From the NCBI RefSeq assembly GCF_017104715.1, contig NZ_JAAGPI010000021.1:102857-166856 (forward strand): DNA of 64,000 nucleotides, read 5' to 3'. Under the pieces are notes generated by a model. The model ran no database searches. It was given only the letters and a program-made list of their open reading frames with translations, and was not told where the DNA came from. Position 1 is the stretch's first letter; every line of letters begins with the position of its first letter. Shown piece by piece: positions 17,493-26,633 of this stretch. This DNA is from Burkholderia sp. Ac-20365 (GTDB lineage Bacteria > Pseudomonadota > Gammaproteobacteria > Burkholderiales > Burkholderiaceae). The translations under genes were made by a program, and so were the position numbers.

Positions 17493-18449
17493 ATGAACCA
17501 ACGCATTCGCCGCCGCATTTTGACCTCGGCCGTCGTGCTCACGGCAGCCGCCGCGATGCCGTTTTCGTCGGCATGGGCACAGGCCGCGAAGAAACCGAAG
17601 GTCGCGCTCGTGATGAAGTCGCTTGCCAACGAGTTCTTCCTGACGATGGAAACGGGCGCGAAGGACTATCAGAAGCACAACCCCAACCAGTTCGACCTGA
17701 TCACGAACGGCATCAAGGACGAGACCGACACCGCCAACCAGATCCGCATCGTCGAGCAGATGATCGTGTCGAAGGTCGATGCGATCGTGCTCGCACCGGC
17801 CGATTCGAAGGCGCTCGTGCCCGTGGTCAAGAAGGCCGTGGATGCCGGCATCATCGTCGTCAATATCGACAACCGGCTCGATCCCGACGTGCTGAAGTCG
17901 AAGGATCTGAACGTGCCGTTCGTCGGCCCGGACAACGCGAAGGGCGCTGAGAAAGTCGGCGACTATCTGGCCAGGAAGCTGAAGTCAGGCGATGAAGTCG
18001 GCATCATCGAAGGCGTGTCGACCACGACCAACGCACAGCAACGCACGGCCGGCTTCAAGGCGGCAATGCAGAAGGTCGGCGCGAAGGTCGACTCGGTGCA
18101 GTCGGGTGAATGGGAAATCGACAAGGGCAACGCGATCGCATCGTCGATGCTCAATGCCTATCCGAACATCAAGGCGCTGCTGTGCGGCAACGACAACATG
18201 GCGATCGGCGCCGTGTCGGCCGTACGTGCTGCGGGCAAGCAGGGCAAGGTCTATGTGGTCGGCTACGACAACATCAACGCGATCAAGCCGATGCTGAAGG
18301 ATGGTCGCGTGCTCGCCACGGCTGACCAGTACGCAGCGAAGCAGGCCGTGTTCGGTATCGACGTTGCGCTCAAGGCAATCTCCGAGCACAAGAAGCAGTC
18401 GGATCTGTCCGGCGTCGTCGAAACGCCTGTCGATCTCGTCACGAAGTAA
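17493..18449 (+). CDS. rbsB: Ribose-type ABC transporter substrate-binding protein
   Basis: 318 aa. A signal peptide (residues 1-30, ending SSAWAQA) precedes a two-lobed periplasmic-binding-protein type I domain: KPKVALVMKSLANEFF, DAIVLAPADSKALVPV, NIDNRLDP, and CGNDNMAIGAVSA in the C-terminal lobe. It captures the sugar in the periplasm for the rbsA/rbsC transporter encoded downstream. Ribose is inferred from the clustered ribokinase and RbsR-like genes; related sugars are possible. Confidence 0.85.
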   Translation: MNQRIRRRILTSAVVLTAAAAMPFSSAWAQAAKKPKVALVMKSLANEFFLTMETGAKDYQKHNPNQFDLITNGIKDETDTANQIRIVEQMIVSKVDAIVLAPADSKALVPVVKKAVDAGIIVVNIDNRLDPDVLKSKDLNVPFVGPDNAKGAEKVGDYLARKLKSGDEVGIIEGVSTTTNAQQRTAGFKAAMQKVGAKVDSVQSGEWEIDKGNAIASSMLNAYPNIKALLCGNDNMAIGAVSAVRAAGKQGKVYVVGYDNINAIKPMLKDGRVLATADQYAAKQAVFGIDVALKAISEHKKQSDLSGVVETPVDLVTK

Positions 18450-18758
18450 CGGCTCGCGCCTTGCCGGGCGGCGCGCAACGAGCAGCGCGCGCCGCCCGCG
18501 AGCGAAAGTTAACCAAACGCTCAAGAAATCCGCCGTGCCGCCGTTATGCCAGAGATAAGCGTCATGACGACGGGCGACTCGCGCGGGGGCGAGGACAGCG
18601 GGAGCGCAGACTGAAGCGCTCCTGTTCAGGGTGCGCATGGTTTGGCGCACGCCTGCCACATGACTTGCGCGGCCAGCGGGCGGCGCCTCGCGACGGGCAG
18701 CCGGCACGTGCCGGCGTTCTCGCAAGGTCCGCGCGGCGGCTACGAGATCTGGATCACG
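18450..18758. other. 309-bp gap between rbsB and rbsA
   Basis: Apart from the hairpin at 18452-18503 this stretch shows no gene or recognisable promoter. The rbsA frame is open from 18642, but the upstream part looks non-coding and lacks a ribosome site. Confidence 0.5.
18452..18503 (+). promoter_or_regulatory. Strong hairpin between rbsB and rbsA
   Basis: GGGCGGCGCGC (18466-18476) pairs with GCGCGCCGCCC (18487-18497) as an 11-bp perfect stem, and an outer GCTCGC/GCGAGC pair extends it. No T-run follows, so it is unlikely to be a full terminator. Hairpins at this place after binding-protein genes usually protect the upstream mRNA and let the binding protein be made in excess. Confidence 0.6.
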
Positions 18759-20345
18759 ATGGCATCAACCGACCAACAACCATTGCCTGCCGTGCTGTCC
18801 GTGACGGGCATAGGCAAGACCTACGTCGAGCCTGTGCTGGCCGAAGTCTCGCTGGCGTTGCACGCCGGGGAGGCGCTCGCGCTCACGGGTGAGAATGGCG
18901 CGGGCAAGAGCACGCTGTCGAAGATCATCGGCGGGCTGGTCGATCCGACGACGGGCACGATGCAACTCGAAGGCCAGCCGTATGCGCCCACGAGCCGCAC
19001 GGAAGCGGAGGCGCTCGGCATCCGGATGGTGATGCAGGAATTGAATCTGCTGCCGACGCTGTCGGTTGCCGAGAACCTGTTCCTGAACCGTCTGCCGCGC
19101 AATGCGTTCGGCTGGATCGACCGCAGGAAGCTGCGCGAGGACGCGCGCGAAGCGATGGCCCAGGTCGGCCTGGAAGCGATCGATCCCGACACGCTCGTGG
19201 GCGAACTCGGCATCGGGCATCAGCAGATGGTCGAGATCGCGCGCAATCTGATCGGCGATTGCCGCGTGCTGATCCTCGACGAGCCGACAGCCATGCTGAC
19301 GGCGCGCGAAGTCGACCTGCTGTTCGAGCAGATCGACGCACTGAAGTCGCGCGGCGTCGCGCTCGTGTACATCTCGCACCGGCTCGAAGAGCTGGCGCGC
19401 GTGGCCGAGCGGATCGCCGTGCTGCGCGACGGCAGGCTGGTGCGGGTCGACGCGATGGCGAACCTGACCAGCGACCAGATCGTCACGCTGATGGTCGGTC
19501 GCGAGATCGGCGAGCGGATCGATCTGGGCGTGCGCAACATCGGTGCGCCGCTGCTGAAGGTCGACAGGATGAGCCGTGCGCCAGTGGTGCGCGACGTGTC
19601 GTTCGAGGTGAAGGCGGGCGAGATTTTTGGCGTGAGCGGGCTGATCGGCGCGGGACGTACCGAACTGATGCGGCTCATTTACGGCGCCGACCAGAAGGAT
19701 GCCGGGACCGTGTCGCTGGCGCCCGCGCCGGGCGCGGCGCCCGTGCCCGTGCAGATCGACGCGCCGACGGACGCCGTGAAGCTCGGCATCGCGCTGATTA
19801 CGGAAGACCGCAAGGGCGAAGGGCTGCTCTTGCCTCAGCCGATCGCGGCGAACGTGTCGCTGGGCAATCTGGCCAGTGTCGCGCGGCATGGCATCGTCGA
19901 TGCGAAGCGCGAGAACGCGCTCGCGAAGAAACAGATCGACGCGATGCGCATCCGCACGTCGGGTCCGGCGCAGCCGGTGGGCGAGCTGTCGGGCGGCAAC
20001 CAGCAAAAGGTCGTGATCGGCCGCTGGCTCGCGCGCGATTGCAAGGTACTGCTATTCGACGAACCGACGCGCGGCATCGATGTCGGCGCGAAGTTCGATA
20101 TTTATGGTTTGATGGGCGCGCTGGCCCGTGACGGGCGCGCGCTGGTGGTCGTGTCGAGCGACCTGCGCGAACTGATGCTGATCTGCGACCGGATCGGTGT
20201 GATGTCGGCGGGGCGTATGACGGGCGTGTTCAAGCGGGACGAGTGGACGCAGGATGCGCTGCTCGCGGCGGCTTTCGCCGGCTATCGCAATCGCGAAGCG
20301 CTGCTGCACACGCACGACACCGACGAAGGAGAGACTCAGTCATGA
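18759..20345 (+). CDS. rbsA: Sugar ABC transporter ATP-binding protein, two-domain
   Basis: 528 aa from the ATG at 18759. It has two fused ABC domains. The first has Walker A GENGAGKST, LGIGHQQMVEIARNL and Walker B VLILDEPTAML. The second has a degenerate Walker A (GLIGAGRTEL) and an intact LSGGNQQKV signature with VLLFDEPTRGID. This is the RbsA/XylG/AraG pattern. It powers the rbsC permease and overlaps that gene by 4 nt (ATGA). Confidence 0.9.
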   Translation: MASTDQQPLPAVLSVTGIGKTYVEPVLAEVSLALHAGEALALTGENGAGKSTLSKIIGGLVDPTTGTMQLEGQPYAPTSRTEAEALGIRMVMQELNLLPTLSVAENLFLNRLPRNAFGWIDRRKLREDAREAMAQVGLEAIDPDTLVGELGIGHQQMVEIARNLIGDCRVLILDEPTAMLTAREVDLLFEQIDALKSRGVALVYISHRLEELARVAERIAVLRDGRLVRVDAMANLTSDQIVTLMVGREIGERIDLGVRNIGAPLLKVDRMSRAPVVRDVSFEVKAGEIFGVSGLIGAGRTELMRLIYGADQKDAGTVSLAPAPGAAPVPVQIDAPTDAVKLGIALITEDRKGEGLLLPQPIAANVSLGNLASVARHGIVDAKRENALAKKQIDAMRIRTSGPAQPVGELSGGNQQKVVIGRWLARDCKVLLFDEPTRGIDVGAKFDIYGLMGALARDGRALVVVSSDLRELMLICDRIGVMSAGRMTGVFKRDEWTQDALLAAAFAGYRNREALLHTHDTDEGETQS

Positions 20346-21370
20346 ACGACCAAAGGGTCACGGGCAAGGATCCGGCTCCCGCAGCGCCTGCTACCGATCC
20401 CTCGGCGCCGCTCGCGAGCGGCAAGCCGGCGGGCACGCGGCTGGGCTTTTCGAACTATCTTGGCCTGATGGGCGCGCTGATCGCGATGATTGCGCTGTTC
20501 TCGGTGCTGAGCTCGCATTTTCTGACGTACGAGACCTTCGTCACGATCGCGAACCAGATTCCCGATCTCGTCGTGATGTCGGTGGGGATGACCTTCGTGC
20601 TGATCATCGCGGGGATCGATCTGTCGGTGGGGTCGGTGCTGGCGCTGGGTGCGTCGGTGGTGAGCGTGGCGGCGCTGAAGTGGCAGCTCGGGCCGTTCGC
20701 GGCCGCTGTGCTGGGTCTGGCGGCAGCGGCGCTGACGGGCACGGTCACGGGCGCGGTGACGGTGGGCTGGCGGATTCCGTCGTTCATCGTATCGCTCGGC
20801 GTGCTGGAAGCGGCGCGCGGCCTCGCGTATCAGATGACGAATTCGCGCACCGCGTATATCGGCGATGCGTTCGATGTGCTGTCGAACCCGATCGCCGTGG
20901 GTATCTCGCCGGCGTTCCTGATCGCGGTGGCCGTGATGATCGTCGCGCAACTGGTGCTCACGCGCACGGTGTTCGGCCGCTATCTGGTCGGCATCGGCAC
21001 GAACGAGGAAGCGGTGCGGCTCGCGGGGGTGAACCCGAAGCCGTACAAGGTGATCGTATTTGCCTTGATGGGCGCGTTGTCGGGGCTTGCCGCGCTGTTC
21101 CAGATTTCGCGCCTGGAAGCGGCCGACCCGAACGCGGGCGCGGGGCTCGAACTGCAGGTGATCGCGGCAGTCGTGATCGGCGGCACGAGTCTGATGGGCG
21201 GGCGCGGTTCCGTCATCAGCACGTTCTTTGGCGTGTTGATCATTTCGGTGCTGGCGGCGGGACTCGCGCAGATCGGCGCGAACGAGCCGACCAAACGGAT
21301 CATCACGGGTGCTGTGATCGTGGTGGCGGTCGTGCTGGACACGTATCGCAGCAGGCGCAAACGCAGTTGA
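20342..21370 (+). CDS. rbsC: Sugar ABC transporter permease
   Basis: 342 aa from the ATG overlapping the rbsA stop. A Pro/Ala-rich cytoplasmic N-terminus precedes eight to ten hydrophobic segments. VMSVGMTFVLIIAGIDLSVG and IAAVVIGGTSLMGGRG are signatures of the RbsC/AraH permease family. It forms the inner-membrane pore as a dimer with RbsA. It ends in a basic tail. Confidence 0.9.
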   Translation: MNDQRVTGKDPAPAAPATDPSAPLASGKPAGTRLGFSNYLGLMGALIAMIALFSVLSSHFLTYETFVTIANQIPDLVVMSVGMTFVLIIAGIDLSVGSVLALGASVVSVAALKWQLGPFAAAVLGLAAAALTGTVTGAVTVGWRIPSFIVSLGVLEAARGLAYQMTNSRTAYIGDAFDVLSNPIAVGISPAFLIAVAVMIVAQLVLTRTVFGRYLVGIGTNEEAVRLAGVNPKPYKVIVFALMGALSGLAALFQISRLEAADPNAGAGLELQVIAAVVIGGTSLMGGRGSVISTFFGVLIISVLAAGLAQIGANEPTKRIITGAVIVVAVVLDTYRSRRKRS

Positions 21371-21493
21371 AAGAAGGGCGGGCAGTCGTGGCGCGGGACG
21401 GCGTCCGCTTCGCAAGAACTTAACGAGAGCACCGCGGATGCAGCATGAGCTGCATTGGCCAGCAGTAAAAACAGGCAGGGGAGTTTTCAGCTT

Positions 21494-22537
21494 ATGGCGA
21501 CGATCAAGGATGTGGCGGCCATAGCCGGCGTGTCGTTCACGACGGTGTCGCATGTCGTGAACAATACGCGGCCGGTGTCGGCGGATGTGCGCTCGAAGGT
21601 CGAACTGGCGATCCGCCAGCTCAACTACGTGCCGTCCGCCGTCGCGCGGTCGCTGAAGGCGCGGTCGACGGCGACGATCGGCCTCGTCGTGCCCAACAGC
21701 ACGAATCCGTACTTCGCGGAACTGGCGCGCGGGATCGAGGACGGTTGCGCGCGCAATGGCTACTGCCTGTTCTTCTGCAACTCGGACGACGATCCCGCGA
21801 AGCAGCGCAACTACCTGCGCGTGCTGCAGGAAAAGCGTATCGACGGGCTGATCGTCGCGTCGGCGGGCGATGACGCCACGCTCGCGCAGACGCTCGCCGA
21901 TTCGCGCGAGCCGCTTGTGATCGTCGACCGGAACATTGAAGGCTTGTCGGCCGATCTGGTGCAGATCGACCACGAGAAGGGCGCGTATCTGGCCACGCGG
22001 CATCTGCTGCAACTCGGGCATTCGAAGATCGGCTGCATCACGGGTCCCGTCGAGACGGCCGTCAGCGCGATGCGCGTGCACGGCTTCATTCGCGCGATGG
22101 CCGAACGCGGCATCGAGATCGCGTCGAACGGCATCGTCGAAAGCGACTTTTCGGGCACGGGCGGTTACCGCGCGGCGGCACAACTGTTCGACACGGTGAA
22201 GCCGACGGCGATCTTCGCGGGCAACGACATGATGGGCATCGGCGCGCTGCGCGCAGCGGCCGAGCGCGGCCTGCGCGTGCCGCAGGACGTCTCGGTGATC
22301 GGCTTCGACGACATCGAACTGGGTCGCTTCACGTATCCGGCCCTTTCGACAGTCGGCCAGTCGGTGCGCGCGCTCGGCGAAATGGCGGCGCAGACGCTGA
22401 TCGAGCGGATCGGCGGCAAACCGGTGGGTGCGCCGACGGGCGCGGCATTCCGGCGTCGGGTGATTGCGCCTCGGCTCATCTTGCGCGAATCGACGGCGGC
22501 GTTTGCGGGCGCACGCCGCGCTGTCAAGGCGGCCTGA
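21494..22537 (+). CDS. rbsR: LacI-family regulator of the ribose cluster
   Basis: 347 aa from the ATG at 21494. The HTH MATIKDVAAIAGVSFTTVSH with VVNNTRPVS is typical of PurR/RbsR-type repressors, followed by a sugar-binding domain (IGLVVPNSTNPYFAELARG, VIGFDDIELGRF). It lies inside the ribose operon before rbsK and is likely to repress it through the palindrome at 17431-17444. The C-terminal 20 residues are basic and Ala-rich. Confidence 0.85.
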   Translation: MATIKDVAAIAGVSFTTVSHVVNNTRPVSADVRSKVELAIRQLNYVPSAVARSLKARSTATIGLVVPNSTNPYFAELARGIEDGCARNGYCLFFCNSDDDPAKQRNYLRVLQEKRIDGLIVASAGDDATLAQTLADSREPLVIVDRNIEGLSADLVQIDHEKGAYLATRHLLQLGHSKIGCITGPVETAVSAMRVHGFIRAMAERGIEIASNGIVESDFSGTGGYRAAAQLFDTVKPTAIFAGNDMMGIGALRAAAERGLRVPQDVSVIGFDDIELGRFTYPALSTVGQSVRALGEMAAQTLIERIGGKPVGAPTGAAFRRRVIAPRLILRESTAAFAGARRAVKAA

Positions 22538-22629
22538 CAAAGCCGCTGCGCGACAGCGACCAGTTGCCGACCAGTTGTATATGCGGGTGCAACGAGCCCA
22601 CGCCTGAATGCCAACGACAGGAGGCAGCA

Positions 22630-23559
22630 GTGGCGACCAATGAAGCGCGCGGCCACGTAACGGTGGTCGGTAGCCTGAATATGGATCTCGTCGCGCGCGC
22701 ACCGCGCCTGCCGCAACCGGGTGAAACGCTCGCGGGCCACACCTTCGCGCAGGTCGCGGGCGGCAAGGGCGGCAATCAGGCGGTTGCCGCGGCCCGGCTC
22801 GGCGCCAAGGTGTCGATGCTCGGTTGCGTCGGCTCCGACGCGAACGGCGCGCAACTGCGCATGGGCCTCGAAGCGGAAGGGATCGACTGCGCGGCACTGG
22901 AAACGAGCACAAGCGCGTCTACGGGCGTCGCGCTCATCATCGTCGACGACGGCAGCCAGAATGCGATCGTCATCATCGCGGGCAGCAACGGCGAGGTGAC
23001 GCCCGACACCGTCGCGCGCCACGAAGCGGCGCTGGCGGCGGCGCAGGTCGTGGTCTGCCAGCTGGAAACGCCGCCCGCCGCGGTACATGCGGCACTGGCC
23101 GCCGCGCGGCGGCTCGGCAAGATCGTGATTCTGAATCCGGCGCCCGCCACGGGCCCGTTGCCGGACGACTGGCTGCCTCTCATCGATTACCTGATTCCCA
23201 ACGAGCTGGAAGCCGCAACCCTGACGGGCCTGCCCGTGACCTCGCCCGAAGAGGCCGTGGCCGCCGCTGACGCGTTGCGCAGCGCGGGTGTTCGCAACGT
23301 GATCGTGACCATCGGCGCACAAGGCGTGGTGGCTGCGCTCGACAAGTCGCCAGCACAGCACTTCGAAGCACCGCGCGTGAAAGCCGTCGACACAACCGCG
23401 GCGGGCGACACGTTCATCGGCGGCTTTGCCGCGCAACTGGCGCGCGGCGAGCGGGTCGCCGATGCGATCCGCTTCGCGCAGCGCGCGGCCTCGATTTCGG
23501 TGACGCGCGCGGGCGCGCAGCCGTCCATTCCCACTCGCGCCGAAGTCGGCAACGACTGA
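22630..23559 (+). CDS. rbsK: Ribokinase
   Basis: 309 aa from a GTG at 22630, 6 nt after an AGGAGG Shine-Dalgarno site; the upstream ATG frame (22564) lacks one. PfkB family: VVGSLNMDLV, QVAGGKGGNQAVAAARLG and the ATP/catalytic motif DTTAAGDTFIGGFAAQL. The LNMD and GGKGGNQA motifs are specific for ribokinases. It phosphorylates ribose to ribose-5-phosphate in the cytoplasm and completes the uptake operon. Confidence 0.9.
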   Translation: MATNEARGHVTVVGSLNMDLVARAPRLPQPGETLAGHTFAQVAGGKGGNQAVAAARLGAKVSMLGCVGSDANGAQLRMGLEAEGIDCAALETSTSASTGVALIIVDDGSQNAIVIIAGSNGEVTPDTVARHEAALAAAQVVVCQLETPPAAVHAALAAARRLGKIVILNPAPATGPLPDDWLPLIDYLIPNELEAATLTGLPVTSPEEAVAAADALRSAGVRNVIVTIGAQGVVAALDKSPAQHFEAPRVKAVDTTAAGDTFIGGFAAQLARGERVADAIRFAQRAASISVTRAGAQPSIPTRAEVGND

Positions 23560-23790
23560 TCGATCGCGTTTCCGATACGGGCTTTCGCAAAACATGCGCA
23601 TGGGTCGCTTGTAATACTTACAAGTCCTTCCAGCGTGTTTCATCAGACCATATAGAAGCTTCAAGTCTTCTGCCTGGGTGCCGTAAACGAAGTGAGAGCG
23701 CCACGATCCATCTCAAACGGCGCCGCGCAAAACCACCGCATACGCAATGCGTTACGACGCGCCTCTCATCGACATCTCACAGGAAGAAGC

Positions 23791-25539
23791 ATGAACAAGG
23801 GCATCACCATCAAGGCGCGAATCGGCCTGACGATGGCTTTTCTCGCCGCGCTGCTGGTCGCGATCGGGCTGCTCGGGCTGTTTGGCCTGAGCCGCTCGAA
23901 CGAATCGGTGCGCGACATGTACACGAACCAGATGCCCAGCGCAGTCGATATCGGCAACGCCGAGATCTATGCGGCACGCGAGCGTCTCGCGCTGGACCGC
24001 GCCGCGTTCATGATCGGCACGCCCGAAGCCGCCTCGACACTGGAGCGCGCCCGCTCGATGCGCACGCTGTCGGATGAATGGTGGAAACGTTATCTGTCGC
24101 TGCCGCGCGAAGGCGATGAAGACCGCCTCGCACAGGAAGCCTCGGGCAAGCGTGAAGCGCTGCATCAGGTGATGGAGTCCTTTTACGCAACCGTTAGCGC
24201 AAACGATCAACCTAAGATTCTCGACGGTGCGAAGCGTCTGCAGGCGGCCTACAACGACCTGTCGTTGGCCGACGACACGCTGCGCAAATTCCAGTTCGAA
24301 TCGGCGAAAGCGGGCTTCGACAACGCCCAGTCGAGCTTCTCGACGTTTCGCGTGATCAGCCTCGTCGGACTGATTGCCGGCGTGCTGGCCGCGCTGTTCT
24401 CGTACTTCACGCTGCGTGGCGCGATCGCCCGTCCGCTGTCGGACGCGCTCGACCATTTCGACGCGATCGCCGCGGGCGATCTGCGCCGTCCCGTCGTCGC
24501 GACCTCGCGTGACGAGATGGGCCAACTGATCGAAGGTATCGGCAAGATGCAGCGCAGCCTGACGGAAACGGTGCGCACGGTGCGCTCGGGCAGCGAATCG
24601 ATTGCGACGGCTACGCGCCAGATTGCGGCGGGCAATATCGACCTGTCGTCGCGTACGGAAGAGCAGGCGTCCGCGCTGCAGGAAACGGCGTCGAGCATGG
24701 AACAACTGACCGGCACGGTGAAGCAGAACGCCGACAATGCCCGCCAGGCGAGCGCGCTCGCGGCGAATGCTTCGGAGATCGCCAACAAGGGCAGTTCGGT
24801 GGTCGGCCAGGTGGTCGGCACGATGGGCGACATCAACCAGAGCTCGGCGAAGATCGCGGACATCATCGCGATCATCGAAGGCATTGCGTTCCAGACCAAC
24901 ATTCTCGCGCTGAACGCGGCCGTCGAAGCGGCGCGCGCTGGCGAAGAAGGGCGTGGCTTCGCGGTCGTGGCGGGCGAGGTGCGCAGCCTTGCGCAGCGTT
25001 CGTCGGCGGCGGCCAAGGAAATCAAGGAACTGATCGACACGTCCGTCGAGCGCGTCCAGGTGGGCTCGGCGCTCGTCGACGAAGCGGGACGCACGATGAC
25101 GGAGATCATCGGCGCGGTGCAGCGCGTGACGGACATCATGGGCGAAATCGCCGCGGCGTCGGAAGAGCAGAGCAGCGGTATCGACCAGGTCGCGCGCGCC
25201 GTCACGCAGATGGACGAGGTGACGCAGCAGAACGCGGCGCTCGTCGAGGAAGCGGCGGCGGCTGCGTCGTCGCTCGAAGAGCAGGCCGCCAAGCTGCGTA
25301 CGACCGTTTCCGTGTTCCAGGTCGACGAAGCGGGCGGTGGATTCTCCACGGCACCCGCCAAGCGTGCTGTGCGCCACACGGCGCCCGTGAGCGCGCCGCG
25401 CAAGATTGCACCGTCGATGCCCGCCGCCGCACCGGCGCCTGCTGCCGCGGCTCCCACGTCCGCAGCCGCGCCTGCCCGCACGGCAGTGTCGTCGCAGAAA
25501 GCGGCCGTGACATCGGATGCGGATTGGGAGACATTCTGA
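23791..25539 (+). CDS. Methyl-accepting chemotaxis protein
   Basis: 582 aa from the ATG at 23791 (AGGAAG upstream). Layout: membrane helix near residues 10-32, a periplasmic four-helix-bundle-like sensor (about 33-190), a second helix (about 191-213), a HAMP domain, and a cytoplasmic signalling domain with the hairpin tip IIEGIAFQTNILALNAAVEA. The Ala/Pro-rich linker ends in a C-terminal WETF, similar to the CheR/CheB docking pentapeptide of Tar/Tsr. Ligand unknown; proximity to the ribose operon is only suggestive. Confidence 0.92.
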   Translation: MNKGITIKARIGLTMAFLAALLVAIGLLGLFGLSRSNESVRDMYTNQMPSAVDIGNAEIYAARERLALDRAAFMIGTPEAASTLERARSMRTLSDEWWKRYLSLPREGDEDRLAQEASGKREALHQVMESFYATVSANDQPKILDGAKRLQAAYNDLSLADDTLRKFQFESAKAGFDNAQSSFSTFRVISLVGLIAGVLAALFSYFTLRGAIARPLSDALDHFDAIAAGDLRRPVVATSRDEMGQLIEGIGKMQRSLTETVRTVRSGSESIATATRQIAAGNIDLSSRTEEQASALQETASSMEQLTGTVKQNADNARQASALAANASEIANKGSSVVGQVVGTMGDINQSSAKIADIIAIIEGIAFQTNILALNAAVEAARAGEEGRGFAVVAGEVRSLAQRSSAAAKEIKELIDTSVERVQVGSALVDEAGRTMTEIIGAVQRVTDIMGEIAAASEEQSSGIDQVARAVTQMDEVTQQNAALVEEAAAAASSLEEQAAKLRTTVSVFQVDEAGGGFSTAPAKRAVRHTAPVSAPRKIAPSMPAAAPAPAAAAPTSAAAPARTAVSSQKAAVTSDADWETF

Positions 25540-25871
25540 CGCACCAAAAGCGGGCCTGCGAGACCGCGCGCCAGCAGGCGCGCCGTCCGCAGGCGCGGAC
25601 GCCTGAAGGCTGACGCAGAACCATAGGACGGCTGCCCTCGCGGGCAGCCGTCTTTTTGTTTCTGGCGCGTGGCCGAACCGACCCGGCGCACAATTGTTCC
25701 GGTACATTGACGGACGCGTGGCGCGCATGCCGCTATCCGCACTGCATGACGCCATCCAGGAACCGTATGAAGTGAAGGTTGTGTGTGCCGCATCGCCTTC
25801 ACCTTGCCGCAACGCCATGCGCCGTTGCTTCTGCCTCGCGACGCCCCATAACAGCCAATAAGGGAAACGAC
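25540..25871. other. 332-bp intergenic region
   Basis: It holds the chemoreceptor terminator (25629-25658). Past that I see no gene; the open frame from 25779 is only an upstream extension of the hydratase gene without a ribosome site. Confidence 0.5.
25629..25658 (+). terminator. Rho-independent terminator after the chemoreceptor gene
   Basis: CGGCTGCCC and GGGCAGCCG form a 9-bp stem with a TCGC loop, followed by TCTTTTTG. It lies 90 nt after the stop codon. Confidence 0.88.
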
Positions 25872-26633
25872 ATGACGGATCACGACCTTGCGCAACGCCT
25901 CGTGCATGCGCGCCGCCAGCATCGCGCCATCGGCACGCTGCCACTCGACGCTCTCCCGCCCGACGCCGCCACGGCCTACGCGATCCAGCAGGCGGTGATC
26001 GCGGGCCTCGGCGGTGGAACGGGTGCCTGGAAAATCGGTGCCAAGGCGCCGGGCGGCCCGGCATCGGGTGCACCGATTCCGGCGGCATTAACGTACGCGT
26101 CGCCGGCCAGGGTGCAGCATGGTGCGTTTTTTCGCGTGCTGCTGGAACTGGAAGTCGCATTCCGTTTCGCGGAGCCCATCGAGCCGCACGGCGAGGCCTA
26201 TGCGCGCGACGAAGTGCTCGCGCGTGTCGGTTCCGTCCTGCCTACCATCGAGATCGTCGACAGCCGGTTTGCCGAATGGCCGAACGTCGCGCCGCTCGCG
26301 CAACTTGCCGACGCGCAGAACAATGGTGCACTCGTGACGGGACATGCAGTGCCTTACGCATCGATCGCGCGTTCGTTCGATTTCGTGTCGCCCGAACTCG
26401 AACTGACGTTCGAAGGCCAGTCGCTCGTGCCTGAATCGCCGGGCAACCCGGCAGGCGATCCGCGCGAACTGCTCGTGTGGTTCGTCAACCATTGCGCGGC
26501 CATGGGTATCACGATCGAGCCCGAATGGACCATTACGACGGGCTCGTATGTCGGCGCGCATCGGGTCGAAGGGCCGGGACGCGTAGTTGGCCATATCGAC
26601 GGACTCGGCGAAATCGAAGTCGAATTGACGTAA
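25872..26633 (+). CDS. 2-oxopent-4-enoate hydratase-like protein (MhpD/FAH superfamily)
   Basis: 253 aa from the ATG at 25872 (AAGGGAAACGAC upstream). The sequence follows the MhpD/DmpE/DmpH hydratase-decarboxylase fold: AYAIQQAVI, GAWKIGAKAPG, LELEVAFRF with the metal-ligand Glu residues, LPTIEIVDSRF, and a C-terminal TGSYVGAHRVEGPG. In aromatic meta-cleavage these enzymes hydrate 2-oxopent-4-enoate or decarboxylate 4-oxalocrotonate. No partner pathway genes are adjacent, so the substrate is uncertain. Confidence 0.75.
   Translation: MTDHDLAQRLVHARRQHRAIGTLPLDALPPDAATAYAIQQAVIAGLGGGTGAWKIGAKAPGGPASGAPIPAALTYASPARVQHGAFFRVLLELEVAFRFAEPIEPHGEAYARDEVLARVGSVLPTIEIVDSRFAEWPNVAPLAQLADAQNNGALVTGHAVPYASIARSFDFVSPELELTFEGQSLVPESPGNPAGDPRELLVWFVNHCAAMGITIEPEWTITTGSYVGAHRVEGPGRVVGHIDGLGEIEVELT

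Noticed and set aside
20336..22912. 858-codon open frame on the minus strand across rbsC and rbsR
   Set aside because: It is the mirror of GC-rich codons of two well-supported genes on the plus strand; the composition is Arg/His-rich and there is no domain.
23752..26160. 802-codon minus-strand frame over the chemoreceptor gene
   Set aside because: Same GC shadow effect; it spans a terminator and two real genes.
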